DNA from: Natranaeroarchaeum aerophilus
GTDB lineage: Archaea > Halobacteriota > Halobacteria > Halobacteriales > Natronoarchaeaceae
Length of the DNA stretch: 64,000 bases
Reading direction: 5' to 3'
Assembly: GCF_023638055.1 (NCBI RefSeq)
Contig: NZ_JAKRVY010000002.1
Coordinates: 186,001 to 250,000, forward strand
Under the pieces are notes generated by a model, which had not been told where the DNA came from, did no database searches, and saw only the letters and a list, made by a program, of their open reading frames with translations. Positions within the stretch are counted from its first letter, which is position 1, and every line of letters starts with the position of its first letter. The position numbers were made by a program, and so were the translations under genes. Of the stretch, positions 17,346-26,296 are shown piece by piece.

Positions 17346-20300
17346 GTGAGCCTTCCAGAACGCCTCGCTTCGCTCGTTACGACATACAGCAAGACCGCAA
17401 TAGCGGTCATGCTGGTGTTGACGCTGGTCGTGGGCAGCGGTGTGGGGATGGTCGAACAGTCGTCCTCGCTTGACCAGTTCGAAAGCGAGAACGACGAGGT
17501 CGAGGGCCAGGAGTACATCGACGAGAACTTCGTCGCACCGGGCCAGGAGAACGTCACACAGGCACAGATCATCGTCCGTGGTGACGACGTGCTCACCCGT
17601 GAGTCGGTGCTGTCGACGCTCGAATACCAGCAGGCATTACACGATGACGCCGAGATCAACGACACGCTCGCGGAGGACGATCCGATCACGGGCGTCTCGA
17701 ATCTGATCGCGATCACGGCAATCCAGAGCGAGCGCGCGGAAGAACTTGAAACACGCGGCGAGGAGCTCGAAGCGGATCAGGAGGAATTAGAGCAGGATAC
17801 AGCTGATCTCGAAGCCCGAGCTGGCAACCTCGAAGACGCGCTGAACGAAACCCAGCGGCTCCAGACCGAACTCGACGAGGTCGAACGCCAGTACGAAAAC
17901 GGCGAGATCGACGAGGAGACCTACGAGGCCGAACAGGAGCGGATCGAAGAGGAGATCGGCGGAGTTGTTGAGGACGCCACCGCCGATCTGACCGACGAGC
18001 AAGCGGGAACGTTCGAGGATGCCGTCAGTCAGCTTCGCCCGCTCGTAAGCGATCGCAACGATCTCGTTGCAGCCCAGGAGGAGGGCGCGGACAACCAGGA
18101 CGAGATCGATGAGATCGACGAGTCGATCGGAGAGATCTACGAACTCGGGACGGTCGGCGTTTTCGAAGACGAGTTCGAGGCGCTGGAAGAGCGGGGGGAC
18201 GACCTCGAACAGCGTGGCGACGAGCTCGAAGCGGATCAGGAGGAACTACAGGACGGCTCTTCGCCCTCGCTCGACGACCAGATCGAGCACGTCGGCGGGA
18301 TGGACGACGACGAGTTCGAGGACGCGGTGACAACGGTACTCGATCCCGATGACGGACAGGACTTCGCGTTCCAGTTGATGCCGACCGGCTACGAACCGGG
18401 TAGTACCAGCTCCGACGCCCGGATGATGATCGTTCGGCAGGACGTCCCCGAGGCCGGTGATTTCGAGACCGGCGACGTCTCCGACGTGCTGGTCGACACG
18501 CAGCTTGCAATGCAGTCGATCGGCGACGAACTGAGCACTGACGACGAGGTAATCGTCTTCGGCTTCGGCGCGATCAGCGAGGAGATTGACCGGTCGATGG
18601 GCGAGTCGCTGGCGATCGTTGGACCGCTTGCACTCCTCTTCGTCGTCGTCGCGCTGGCAATCGCGTATCGGGATCTGCTCGACATCCTGCTCGGGACTGC
18701 CGGGATCTTTGCAGTGCTGATCTGGACCTTTGGCTTCATGGGCTGGGCAGGGATCCAGTTCAACCAGATCTTCATCGCGGTTCCCGTCCTATTGATCGGG
18801 TTATCGATCGACTACGCGATCCACATATTCATGCGCCATCGCGAGCAACGCGAGGCGGACGGCTACGCGGAGGGTGATGGGATCCGCCGTGCCATGACCG
18901 TCGGCCTCACCGGGGTCGGCGTCGCGCTCGTGTGGGTAACCGCCACGACCGTCTTCGGGTTCCTCTCGAACCTCGTCAGCCCCGTCGCGCCGATCCAGGA
19001 GTTCGGCGTTGTCAGTAGCGTCGGCATCGTCTCCGCGCTGTTAATCTTCGGCGTCCTGATCCCCGCACTGAAAATCGAGCTCGATGAACTGCTTGAAGGC
19101 TGGGGATTCAACCGTAAGAAACGGGCGTTCGGGACCGGCGGCGGTCGGTTCAGTGACGTGCTCTCGACCGGTGCAATTCTCGCTCGGAAAGCGCCGGTGG
19201 CGATTATTCTGGTCGCGCTGGTCATCAGCGCGGGCGGCGCGATCGCCGGCTCGCAGGTCGATACCAGTTTCGAGGACGAGGACTTCCTCGCGGACGACCC
19301 GCCAGACTGGATGAAGAACCTGCCCGACGCTATCGCACCTGGTGACTACTCCGCGAAGGCTAACTTCGAGTACGTCAACGAGAACTTCGTCCGACAGGAT
19401 ACACAGGCGAACATTCTCGTGAGAGGTGATGCGACCGACGCGGAGACCCTAGAGCGGATCGACGCTGCGGAAGCCGAAGCAGGGGAGACTGATTCGGCCG
19501 TGATTCTCTCCCGCGGCGGAGCGGATACGGAGAGTCCGATCGGCACGATGCAGTCGGTGGCCGACCGGAACGAGAGCTTCAACGAGACGTTTACTGATGC
19601 CGATACGACCGGCGACGGCATTCCCGACGAAAACATCGAGGAAGTGTACGACGAACTGTACAATGTCGCACCCGACGAGGCAGCAAACGTCATCTATCGG
19701 ACCGACGACGGGGAGTACGAGGCGCTCCTGTTGACCGTCTCCGTCCGCGGGAGTGCAGCGACCGCCGACGTGACCAGCGAGATGCGCGCTGTCGCCGGTG
19801 GGATCGACGACGACGGGTCCCACGAAACCAGAAGCGCTATCGCGACTGGGGGTCCGATCGTCAACGAAGTCATTCAGGGGCAGCTGTTCGACACTGTCAT
19901 CCAGAGTCTGCTGGTGACGCTTGTGACGGTGTTCGCGTTCCTCGGTGGGATCTACCGGCTGCAGCACGGGAGCGCGATCCTCGGCGTGATCACGCTACTC
20001 CCGGTCGCACTCGCCGTCAGCTGGATCCTCGGGACGATGTACGTCCTCGGGATGCCGTTTAACGTCCTGACGGGGATGATCACAAGCCTGACTGTCGGGC
20101 TGGGGGTCGCCTACAGTATTCACATTAGCGAGCGCTACAACCTCGAACTGGCCAGACACGAAAGCGCGTGGGACGCGATGCACATCGCGGTTACCGGTAC
20201 CGGCGGCGCACTGCTCGGCAGTGCAGCGACGACCGTCGGCGGCTTCGGCGTACTCGCCTTCGCCATCCTGCCAGTACTCCAGCAGTTCGGCATCATCACG

Positions 20301-21137
20301 GGGATGACGATCATCTACGCATTCCTCGGGAGCGTGATCGTTCTGCCCTCGCTGCTGGTGCTGTGGACCCGCTACATCGGTCCGGCGGAGAAACTTGATG
20401 TCGATCCATCGGACCAGCCACCGGACGACTCCCCGGAGACGGGATCGGACGACGCCGCCGCTCCGCCAGCATCGAACGTCGATGTAGCGAGCGCCGATGC
20501 ACCGAGTGTCGAGCGCGTCGCGACCCGAAGCCTCGCACAGGAGACACTCGAACCCGGCGATCAGTTCGAAGCGACCATCACGGTCGAGGCATCTGACGGC
20601 CGCGTCGTCCTCGCCGAGGAAGCGCCCGGCGAGGGTGGTCACGTCACCGAACTCACGCCCGAGCCAGTCGAGTGCGAGCAGGTCGGCCGGACGCTGTACG
20701 TGCTCTGGGAGTCGGTGACGCCCGTCGATCTGCGCATGAGCTACGTGGCGACGGTCCCCGAGGACGTACCGGGTGGTGAAACCATCGAGTTCAACGGGCG
20801 AGTGACGACGGCGGACGGTGCTCGACCGGTCGGCGGAACCGAGACAGTCCCTGTCAGGACTCCCCTGCTGGAACGACTCAACGATGAGGACGCGCCCGAC
20901 GAGGACGTCCTCTCCGAGGCGGGAGCCGGTGCGAATGACGGCGATATCACTCGGTCGACGCTGGAAGACGTGTATCGTCGGTGGGTCTCGGCAACAGATC
21001 CGAATGATGACGGATCGACGGCTTCGGAGCCGGCTACGGGTGAAGATGGGAGCTTCGAGGGGCATGCCAGAGCAGCCGACACCGACGGCGGGACCGACAG
21101 GGAGTCGTCCCCGGACGACGAGGAGGGCGACCCATGA
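17346..21137 (+). CDS. RND superfamily exporter with coiled-coil insert and C-terminal extension
   Basis: This 1263-residue protein has the duplicated RND/MMPL layout: helix 1, a large external domain, then six helices, repeated. GLSIDYAIHIFMRHREQREADG and GLGVAYSIHISERYNLE are the paired signature helices. The first external loop contains a long Glu-rich coiled coil (roughly 120-310) with the repeated phrase ELEADQEELQ. After the last helix (near 1015) an unusual hydrophilic tail of about 245 residues follows. The translation begins at GTG. Family members export lipids or hydrophobic compounds; the substrate here is unknown. Its stop overlaps the start of the trmB-type gene. Confidence 0.9.
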   Translation: MSLPERLASLVTTYSKTAIAVMLVLTLVVGSGVGMVEQSSSLDQFESENDEVEGQEYIDENFVAPGQENVTQAQIIVRGDDVLTRESVLSTLEYQQALHDDAEINDTLAEDDPITGVSNLIAITAIQSERAEELETRGEELEADQEELEQDTADLEARAGNLEDALNETQRLQTELDEVERQYENGEIDEETYEAEQERIEEEIGGVVEDATADLTDEQAGTFEDAVSQLRPLVSDRNDLVAAQEEGADNQDEIDEIDESIGEIYELGTVGVFEDEFEALEERGDDLEQRGDELEADQEELQDGSSPSLDDQIEHVGGMDDDEFEDAVTTVLDPDDGQDFAFQLMPTGYEPGSTSSDARMMIVRQDVPEAGDFETGDVSDVLVDTQLAMQSIGDELSTDDEVIVFGFGAISEEIDRSMGESLAIVGPLALLFVVVALAIAYRDLLDILLGTAGIFAVLIWTFGFMGWAGIQFNQIFIAVPVLLIGLSIDYAIHIFMRHREQREADGYAEGDGIRRAMTVGLTGVGVALVWVTATTVFGFLSNLVSPVAPIQEFGVVSSVGIVSALLIFGVLIPALKIELDELLEGWGFNRKKRAFGTGGGRFSDVLSTGAILARKAPVAIILVALVISAGGAIAGSQVDTSFEDEDFLADDPPDWMKNLPDAIAPGDYSAKANFEYVNENFVRQDTQANILVRGDATDAETLERIDAAEAEAGETDSAVILSRGGADTESPIGTMQSVADRNESFNETFTDADTTGDGIPDENIEEVYDELYNVAPDEAANVIYRTDDGEYEALLLTVSVRGSAATADVTSEMRAVAGGIDDDGSHETRSAIATGGPIVNEVIQGQLFDTVIQSLLVTLVTVFAFLGGIYRLQHGSAILGVITLLPVALAVSWILGTMYVLGMPFNVLTGMITSLTVGLGVAYSIHISERYNLELARHESAWDAMHIAVTGTGGALLGSAATTVGGFGVLAFAILPVLQQFGIITGMTIIYAFLGSVIVLPSLLVLWTRYIGPAEKLDVDPSDQPPDDSPETGSDDAAAPPASNVDVASADAPSVERVATRSLAQETLEPGDQFEATITVEASDGRVVLAEEAPGEGGHVTELTPEPVECEQVGRTLYVLWESVTPVDLRMSYVATVPEDVPGGETIEFNGRVTTADGARPVGGTETVPVRTPLLERLNDEDAPDEDVLSEAGAGANDGDITRSTLEDVYRRWVSATDPNDDGSTASEPATGEDGSFEGHARAADTDGGTDRESSPDDEEGDP

Positions 21138-21895
21138 ACGAGTCAGACGCGATCGAATCGCTCGAACGGCTCGGGCTGACCAGCTACGAGGCGAAGGTGT
21201 TCATCGCGCTCCAGAAGCTCGGCGGCGGAACCGCCCGCGAAGTTCACCAGATCACCGACGTACCGCGCTCGCAGGTGTACAGCGTGGCCGACGGGCTGGC
21301 CGATCGGGGACTGGTCGAGGTCCAGCAGTCGAACCCGATCCAGTACCGGCCCGTAAGTATCGACGAGGCCCGTGAGACACTTCGTTCGCGGTTCGAGCGC
21401 GAGCAACAGCAGGCGTTCGACTACGTCGAACAGGTCCAGCGCGAGCACGACGACGGACAGGAAAAAAAGGAAGCGATCTGGACGCTCCGTGGTCGCGAGC
21501 GGATCGACGCGCGCACCCGTGAGATCATCGACGGTGCGGAATCGAGGATCGTGTTCGGGACGGGTGATCTGTCGATACTTTCCGAGGCGATGGAACAGCT
21601 CCTTCGGGAACGCGCCGCCGATGGGCTCTCTGTGCTCGTGATCAGCGAGTCCCAGGAGGTCCGTGCGGTGTTCGCGGACGATGATCGGATCACCGTCGTG
21701 CAACCGCCGATGCAGTATGACGAGGAAAACCCCGCAGGACGAATCGTCCTCGGGGACTGGAACGCGCTCCTGATGAGCGTGACCGACGAGGAGGCAGTCG
21801 ACCCAAGCGGTGAGGAAACGGCGATCTGGAGCGTCGACACGAGCTTCGCGACGATGCTATCCGGGATCATCGAAGCGAACCTCGGGATCGAGTGA
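21134..21895 (+). CDS. TrmB-family transcriptional regulator
   Basis: This 253-residue protein has the TrmB winged helix (LERLGLTSYEAKVFIALQKLG, then PRSQVYSVADGLADRGLVEVQ), a short coiled coil and a C-terminal effector-type domain. TrmB proteins regulate sugar or efflux genes in response to small molecules. The ATG overlaps the RND stop by 4 nt, so it most likely controls this operon. The C-terminal half is shorter than in sugar-binding TrmB, so the ligand may differ. Confidence 0.9.
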   Translation: MNESDAIESLERLGLTSYEAKVFIALQKLGGGTAREVHQITDVPRSQVYSVADGLADRGLVEVQQSNPIQYRPVSIDEARETLRSRFEREQQQAFDYVEQVQREHDDGQEKKEAIWTLRGRERIDARTREIIDGAESRIVFGTGDLSILSEAMEQLLRERAADGLSVLVISESQEVRAVFADDDRITVVQPPMQYDEENPAGRIVLGDWNALLMSVTDEEAVDPSGEETAIWSVDTSFATMLSGIIEANLGIE

Positions 21896-21958
21896 TCGAC
21901 TGGCCGATGTCCCGGTTACCACGACTCGATACGGATGACATCCCCGACTGTATCGCGG

Positions 21959-23290
21959 TCACTGATTCGTCCCGAGTTCGAAGAATTCGAGCACACGCGG
22001 CCAGGCGTCTGTAGCGGCTGCTGCAGTTCCGGCTATCGTCCCTCCAAACGGTCCACCCGACCGGTTCGGCCACGTCGGGAGCGAGGGCACCCCGATGCCG
22101 TGACCAGCTGCGTCGTAACTGTGATGTTCGAACCGATGGTCGTATCCGACCGTTTCGAGCCGCTGTTCGGTCCGGTCGAGAAGATATCGTGACGGCCAAA
22201 CCTGATCGTCGCCTCCCGAGAGTAACAAGATCGGAGCGCCGATCTCTTCGAGTGGGATTTGGGCCGCACGAATCGTCTCTTCAGGCGTGGTTTCCTCGAT
22301 CCACGTTCGATACCCCTCCGTGAGATCACCTCCCTGATCGAATGCCTCCAGGGATGGATGGGCCAGCGGCTCCCCGTCGATCGACCAGGCTGAGGTGTCC
22401 GGCGTTTCCGGCGCTGGATCCAGGTTCTCGTCGAGAACGATGGCGTTGAACAGCATTCCAGCGCCGGCCCAGTTGACGACGGCACCGACATCGTCGTGAC
22501 GGGTGCCAACCAGCAGGGCGAGTTCGCCACCACGGGAGATACCACCGAGTCCGATCGGCGCTTCGGTCGTCGCCTCGTGGTCCGCGAGCCAATCGACGGC
22601 ACTATCGGCGTACTCGACCGGAACCTCGACGAGGGCGTCGGGGAGGGTCTGAACATCCGGCGAGAAGTACTGCAATGCCAGGACAGTAAACCCGTGCCGG
22701 GCGAGCAACCGTGCGGGGGCGAGCGGTCTGTTGCCGCCAGAGCCGTGAAACAGAACGATTCCCGGAGCAGGGCCGTCTGTCGGAGATTCGACGAGCGTGC
22801 CGACGATCGGTGAGGTGATTTCAGTTTCGTCGCTGTCCGGCGCTGCGAGGTGTCGTTCGACGGTCCTCTCGGCGATCGGGTCGTCAGCCGTTTCCGGCAC
22901 CACCCGGAAACGGACGGACTGGGTTTGCTGGTCGGTGTCGTACGTCGGCAACGCGAAGTCCCCCGGTTGCATCGACCAGAACAGCCCCATTGCAGCCGTC
23001 TGTTCGTAGGTTCCACGGTTCGGCGACGCCTCCTGGAGATGGACCGCACCATCGCCCGGTTCGAACAGTCCCCGTCCGAACCACCGGTTTCCGCTCCCGT
23101 CCTCTGTTTCGGCCTCTATCCAGACCCGTTCCTCGGACTCGATGTCCGTGACACTGATATCGATTCGCTCGTCGACGAATGCCGTCTCCGGCACCTGAAT
23201 GGTCGCGATCTCCCCGAACAGGTCGAGACAGCCAGCTACGGACGTGAGACCGAAACTTGTGGCCGCTGTGAGCAAGTCCCGTCGGCGCAT
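21959..23290 (-). CDS. Secreted acyl-CoA thioester hydrolase/BAAT-family lipoprotein
   Basis: This 443-residue protein starts MRRRDLLTAATSFGLTSVAGC, a Tat signal with lipobox. An N-terminal beta domain (about 30-150) resembles the acyl-CoA thioester hydrolase/bile-acid transferase domain, and the C-terminal part is an alpha/beta hydrolase with the nucleophile elbow GGISRGGEL, the acid in LLLSGGDDQVW and the histidine in DAAGHGIGVP. BAAT enzymes normally act on acyl-CoA inside cells, so an exported version implies another ester substrate. It is a single-gene unit between convergent trmB and upstream pelA. Confidence 0.85.
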   Translation of the reverse strand: MRRRDLLTAATSFGLTSVAGCLDLFGEIATIQVPETAFVDERIDISVTDIESEERVWIEAETEDGSGNRWFGRGLFEPGDGAVHLQEASPNRGTYEQTAAMGLFWSMQPGDFALPTYDTDQQTQSVRFRVVPETADDPIAERTVERHLAAPDSDETEITSPIVGTLVESPTDGPAPGIVLFHGSGGNRPLAPARLLARHGFTVLALQYFSPDVQTLPDALVEVPVEYADSAVDWLADHEATTEAPIGLGGISRGGELALLVGTRHDDVGAVVNWAGAGMLFNAIVLDENLDPAPETPDTSAWSIDGEPLAHPSLEAFDQGGDLTEGYRTWIEETTPEETIRAAQIPLEEIGAPILLLSGGDDQVWPSRYLLDRTEQRLETVGYDHRFEHHSYDAAGHGIGVPSLPTWPNRSGGPFGGTIAGTAAAATDAWPRVLEFFELGTNQ

Positions 23291-23415
23291 CGCCCGTACG
23301 TTCGTAACGGTGATTTAAAAAACCAGAGCCGATTGCAGTACGCGAGACAGTTGTAAACGCGCCGGTGCTGTGCAGTCGGGAAAATAACCGACATCGAGAG
23401 CCGGTGCCGCAGCGC

Positions 23416-24483
23416 TCACTCCAGCCGGTAGCGCAACAGCGCGGCGATCCCACCGAGATTCGAGAGCTGCTGGCCGGGATCGAACTCGCCGGAGAAGACG
23501 ACGACGTCGCCGCCCTGCTGTTCAACCTGCGTGATCACGTCGTCGGCGTCGATCTCCCACTCGCCTTCCCCGCTTCGTTCGTGTCTGAGCCGGTCGTCGA
23601 GGATCAACAGCGTCTCGACCGCGCCGAACTCCGCGGCCTCGGCGACGTTGTCGGGCCCATAGGATGCTTTCGCCCCCTCGGCCATTCGTTCGGTCAACTC
23701 GTCGATCAACCCGGCCTCCTCGGCGATACGGGTCTCTGCCTGGACGTCCGCGACCGCACCGCGTTTCAGCACCTCGTGGACGCCGCGATCGCCGACGCCG
23801 CTCGTGTCGACCATCGTAATTTTATCGGTAACCTCCGCGGCCTCCTCCTCGATGTACGAGTAAGCGTCCTTCTTGGTGAATCCCGGCCCGGCGAGGATGA
23901 TCGCATCGACGTCCAGACGCGCGAGCGCGTCGGTTAGCTCCTCGAACAGCTCCTCGCGCGAGCGGGAGAACTCGCCTTTCCCGGTCGTCCCGGTGAAACG
24001 GGCGTACTCCTCGGTCCCATACTGCTCGACGGAGTGGATGTGGGCCTGCCCCTCTTCGACGGTGGCGATGACGACGTCGGGGTTCTCGGTTGCTTCGACG
24101 GCCTCCTGTAAGCGTTCCTCCTGATCGGGTTTGAATCGCTTTTCGACGGTAATCTCGTCGCGCTCCTCGATGTTGAGTGTGTGGTGGAGCCCGAGCTGGT
24201 CCTCGCGGGAACAGTCGTCGATGGTACCGGCGACGCGAAGCCGATTCGAGAACTTGTGGAACTCGACCTCCTCGACGTCGATGGTGACGTACATGTGTTC
24301 GCGCTCGCCGCCGGTGTCACGCATCTGGTCGTCGTTACGCTGGATCCGCCGGGTCGTATCGCCGCCGACGAGGTCGCCGGGTTCGAGGACGTACTGCAGA
24401 TGCCAGAGGTCGTCGAGGCTTTCGGGGACGAGCGTCATCCGCTCGCGGCCTCCCTCGACCGGATGGCGATCCTGAATTCTCAT
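23416..24483 (-). CDS. pelA: Pelota, mRNA surveillance protein
   Basis: This 355-residue protein is archaeal Pelota (aPelota), the eRF1 paralogue that enters stalled ribosomes and splits them with ABCE1. The N-terminal Sm-like domain ([19 protein letters not shown]), the central domain and the C-terminal domain ([40 protein letters not shown]) are all present. The GGQ motif of eRF1 is absent, as expected. The start at 24483 (MRIQDRH) is standard. Confidence 0.95.
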   Translation of the reverse strand: MRIQDRHPVEGGRERMTLVPESLDDLWHLQYVLEPGDLVGGDTTRRIQRNDDQMRDTGGEREHMYVTIDVEEVEFHKFSNRLRVAGTIDDCSREDQLGLHHTLNIEERDEITVEKRFKPDQEERLQEAVEATENPDVVIATVEEGQAHIHSVEQYGTEEYARFTGTTGKGEFSRSREELFEELTDALARLDVDAIILAGPGFTKKDAYSYIEEEAAEVTDKITMVDTSGVGDRGVHEVLKRGAVADVQAETRIAEEAGLIDELTERMAEGAKASYGPDNVAEAAEFGAVETLLILDDRLRHERSGEGEWEIDADDVITQVEQQGGDVVVFSGEFDPGQQLSNLGGIAALLRYRLE

Positions 24484-24551
24484 ATCGATTGGTGTGTTCC
24501 CGTCCGGTAAGTGCGCTGTTATTCGTGCTCGCTTCCGGAGTGGCGATACAC

Positions 24552-24560
24552 TAAATTATC
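24552..24560 (+). promoter_or_regulatory. TATA-like box of the first histidine kinase gene
   Basis: TAAATTATC lies about 37 nt before the ATG at 24593, in the 109-nt divergent gap between pelA and the kinase gene. Confidence 0.4.
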
Positions 24561-24592
24561 AGTAATGTATGGTGTAGAACGAACGATCATCA

Positions 24593-26278
24593 ATGGACGG
24601 AGTTGCCGCGATGCCAGCGTGGGTGTGGGTGCTCGTCGTCGTCGCGTTCACGACGGCAGGGCTCGCCGCGTACACGTTCCGGTACCGAACGATTCCCGGC
24701 GCACTCTGGCTTACCGCGATGAACCTCGTGGTCTGTGTGTACACTGGAACCTACATCCTGCAGGCGATGACGATCCGTTCGCCAGCGACGCTCGCGTTCC
24801 TGGAACACCTCCAGCTTGCACTCGGAACACTGTCGGTCGCGTGCTGGTTCCTCTTCGTCCTCACGTACACCGGTCGCGCAGAGCTACTGGGTCGGCGCGG
24901 ACACGGTGCCGTCGTCGCCCTGCTCTGTATCGTGTTCGTGGTGAACGTCACGGGGCCGATCCACGGACTGGTCTTCTCGGAGGTGTTCGTCGACCTCTCG
25001 GGCGACGTGCCGATCGTCAACACCGAGTCGAACGTGATCCACGTCGTCCAGTTGCTCGCGCTGTTTTCGCTGTCGCCGATCGGTCTCGTCTTCCTCCACA
25101 GATCGCTCTCGGAGTACGACGAGCTGTTCTCCGAGCAGGCGTTTGCCCTTCTCCTCGGATCGGTTTCGCCGTACGTGGCGGCCGGAATCGACGTCATGCA
25201 GCTCGAACCCGATCCAGCCATGCCGCTGTTACCACTCGGGTTCGGCGCGATGAGCGTTGCTCTCACGTACGCGGCTGCCAGACATCGCCTGTTCGAGTTC
25301 GTCCCGGCAACCCGTCGGATCGGCGAAGCGAGGGCACTCCAGCAACTCGACGACGGCGTCGTCATCGTCTCGACTGACGGGACGGTGTTACAGATCAACG
25401 AGAGCGCCTGTGGACTGCTTGATTGTGACCGCTCAGCGTGTCTCGGTGAGCCGCTGTCAACGCTGCACGAGACTGGAGATCACGGTCCAGCGGATGTCCC
25501 CAAAACGATCGACCGACTCGGGCGACGGCTCCAGACGAACCGCTCAGCCGTCGAAGGACCGACCGGTGACGTGATGGGCTATGCCGTCGTCTATCGGGAC
25601 GTCACGGGGAAACGGCGACGACAGCAGCGGATTACCGTGCTGAACCGGCTCCTCAGACATAACTTGCGCAACGAACTCTCCGTCGTCGAGGGGCATGTCA
25701 CTCAGCTGGCCGACATTGAGGATTCCGAGCAACGCAGACAGCGTGTCGACGAGCTCGAAACCGTCATCGAGCGGATCGTCGATCTCAGCCGGCAAGCACA
25801 CGCCGTCGAACGCCACCTGTCGGTCGCCGACCGTACGATCGAGCAGGTCGCAGTGGCCGACGTAGTCGATCGGATCGTTGAACGGACTGCCCGGAACTAC
25901 CCCTCGGCCGAAATCGTCAGCAACGTCCCACCGGATCTCGCTGTCTCGACCTACCCCCAGCAACTCGAAGTGGTACTCGAAAACCTCGTCGAGAACGGCA
26001 TCCAGCACAACAACTCCTCAGAACGACGGCTCGGGATCACTGCAACGAGGGACTCGGATGGTGTCGCCCTCGGGATCGCCGACGACGGCCCCGGAATCCC
26101 CGATCACGAGCTCGAGGCGATTGAAGCCGGAGAGAACTCACAGCTCTACCACGGGAGCGGACTCGGACTCTGGCTCGTCAGCTGGGTCGTCGCAGTGCTC
26201 GGCGGCGATCTCGACTTCGAGGTAACCGACGACGGAACGACCGTACACGTGTGGGTGCCGAATCGAGGCGACGAGTAA
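24593..26278 (+). CDS. Histidine kinase with 7-helix N-terminal sensor and PAS domain
   Basis: This 561-residue kinase has seven membrane helices (about 8-230) of the histidine-kinase N-terminal 7TM type, a PAS-like domain (about 245-340, LDDGVVIVSTDGTVLQINESA), the phospho-acceptor box RLLRHNLRNEL (H356), and a HATPase domain with ENLVENGIQHN, IADDGPGIPDHE and GSGLGLWLV. No response regulator lies nearby, so it is an orphan in this window. The signal is unknown; the 7TM type often senses membrane-soluble ligands. Confidence 0.9.
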   Translation: MDGVAAMPAWVWVLVVVAFTTAGLAAYTFRYRTIPGALWLTAMNLVVCVYTGTYILQAMTIRSPATLAFLEHLQLALGTLSVACWFLFVLTYTGRAELLGRRGHGAVVALLCIVFVVNVTGPIHGLVFSEVFVDLSGDVPIVNTESNVIHVVQLLALFSLSPIGLVFLHRSLSEYDELFSEQAFALLLGSVSPYVAAGIDVMQLEPDPAMPLLPLGFGAMSVALTYAAARHRLFEFVPATRRIGEARALQQLDDGVVIVSTDGTVLQINESACGLLDCDRSACLGEPLSTLHETGDHGPADVPKTIDRLGRRLQTNRSAVEGPTGDVMGYAVVYRDVTGKRRRQQRITVLNRLLRHNLRNELSVVEGHVTQLADIEDSEQRRQRVDELETVIERIVDLSRQAHAVERHLSVADRTIEQVAVADVVDRIVERTARNYPSAEIVSNVPPDLAVSTYPQQLEVVLENLVENGIQHNNSSERRLGITATRDSDGVALGIADDGPGIPDHELEAIEAGENSQLYHGSGLGLWLVSWVVAVLGGDLDFEVTDDGTTVHVWVPNRGDE

Positions 26279-26296
26279 CAGAGACTGTGGTCTACC

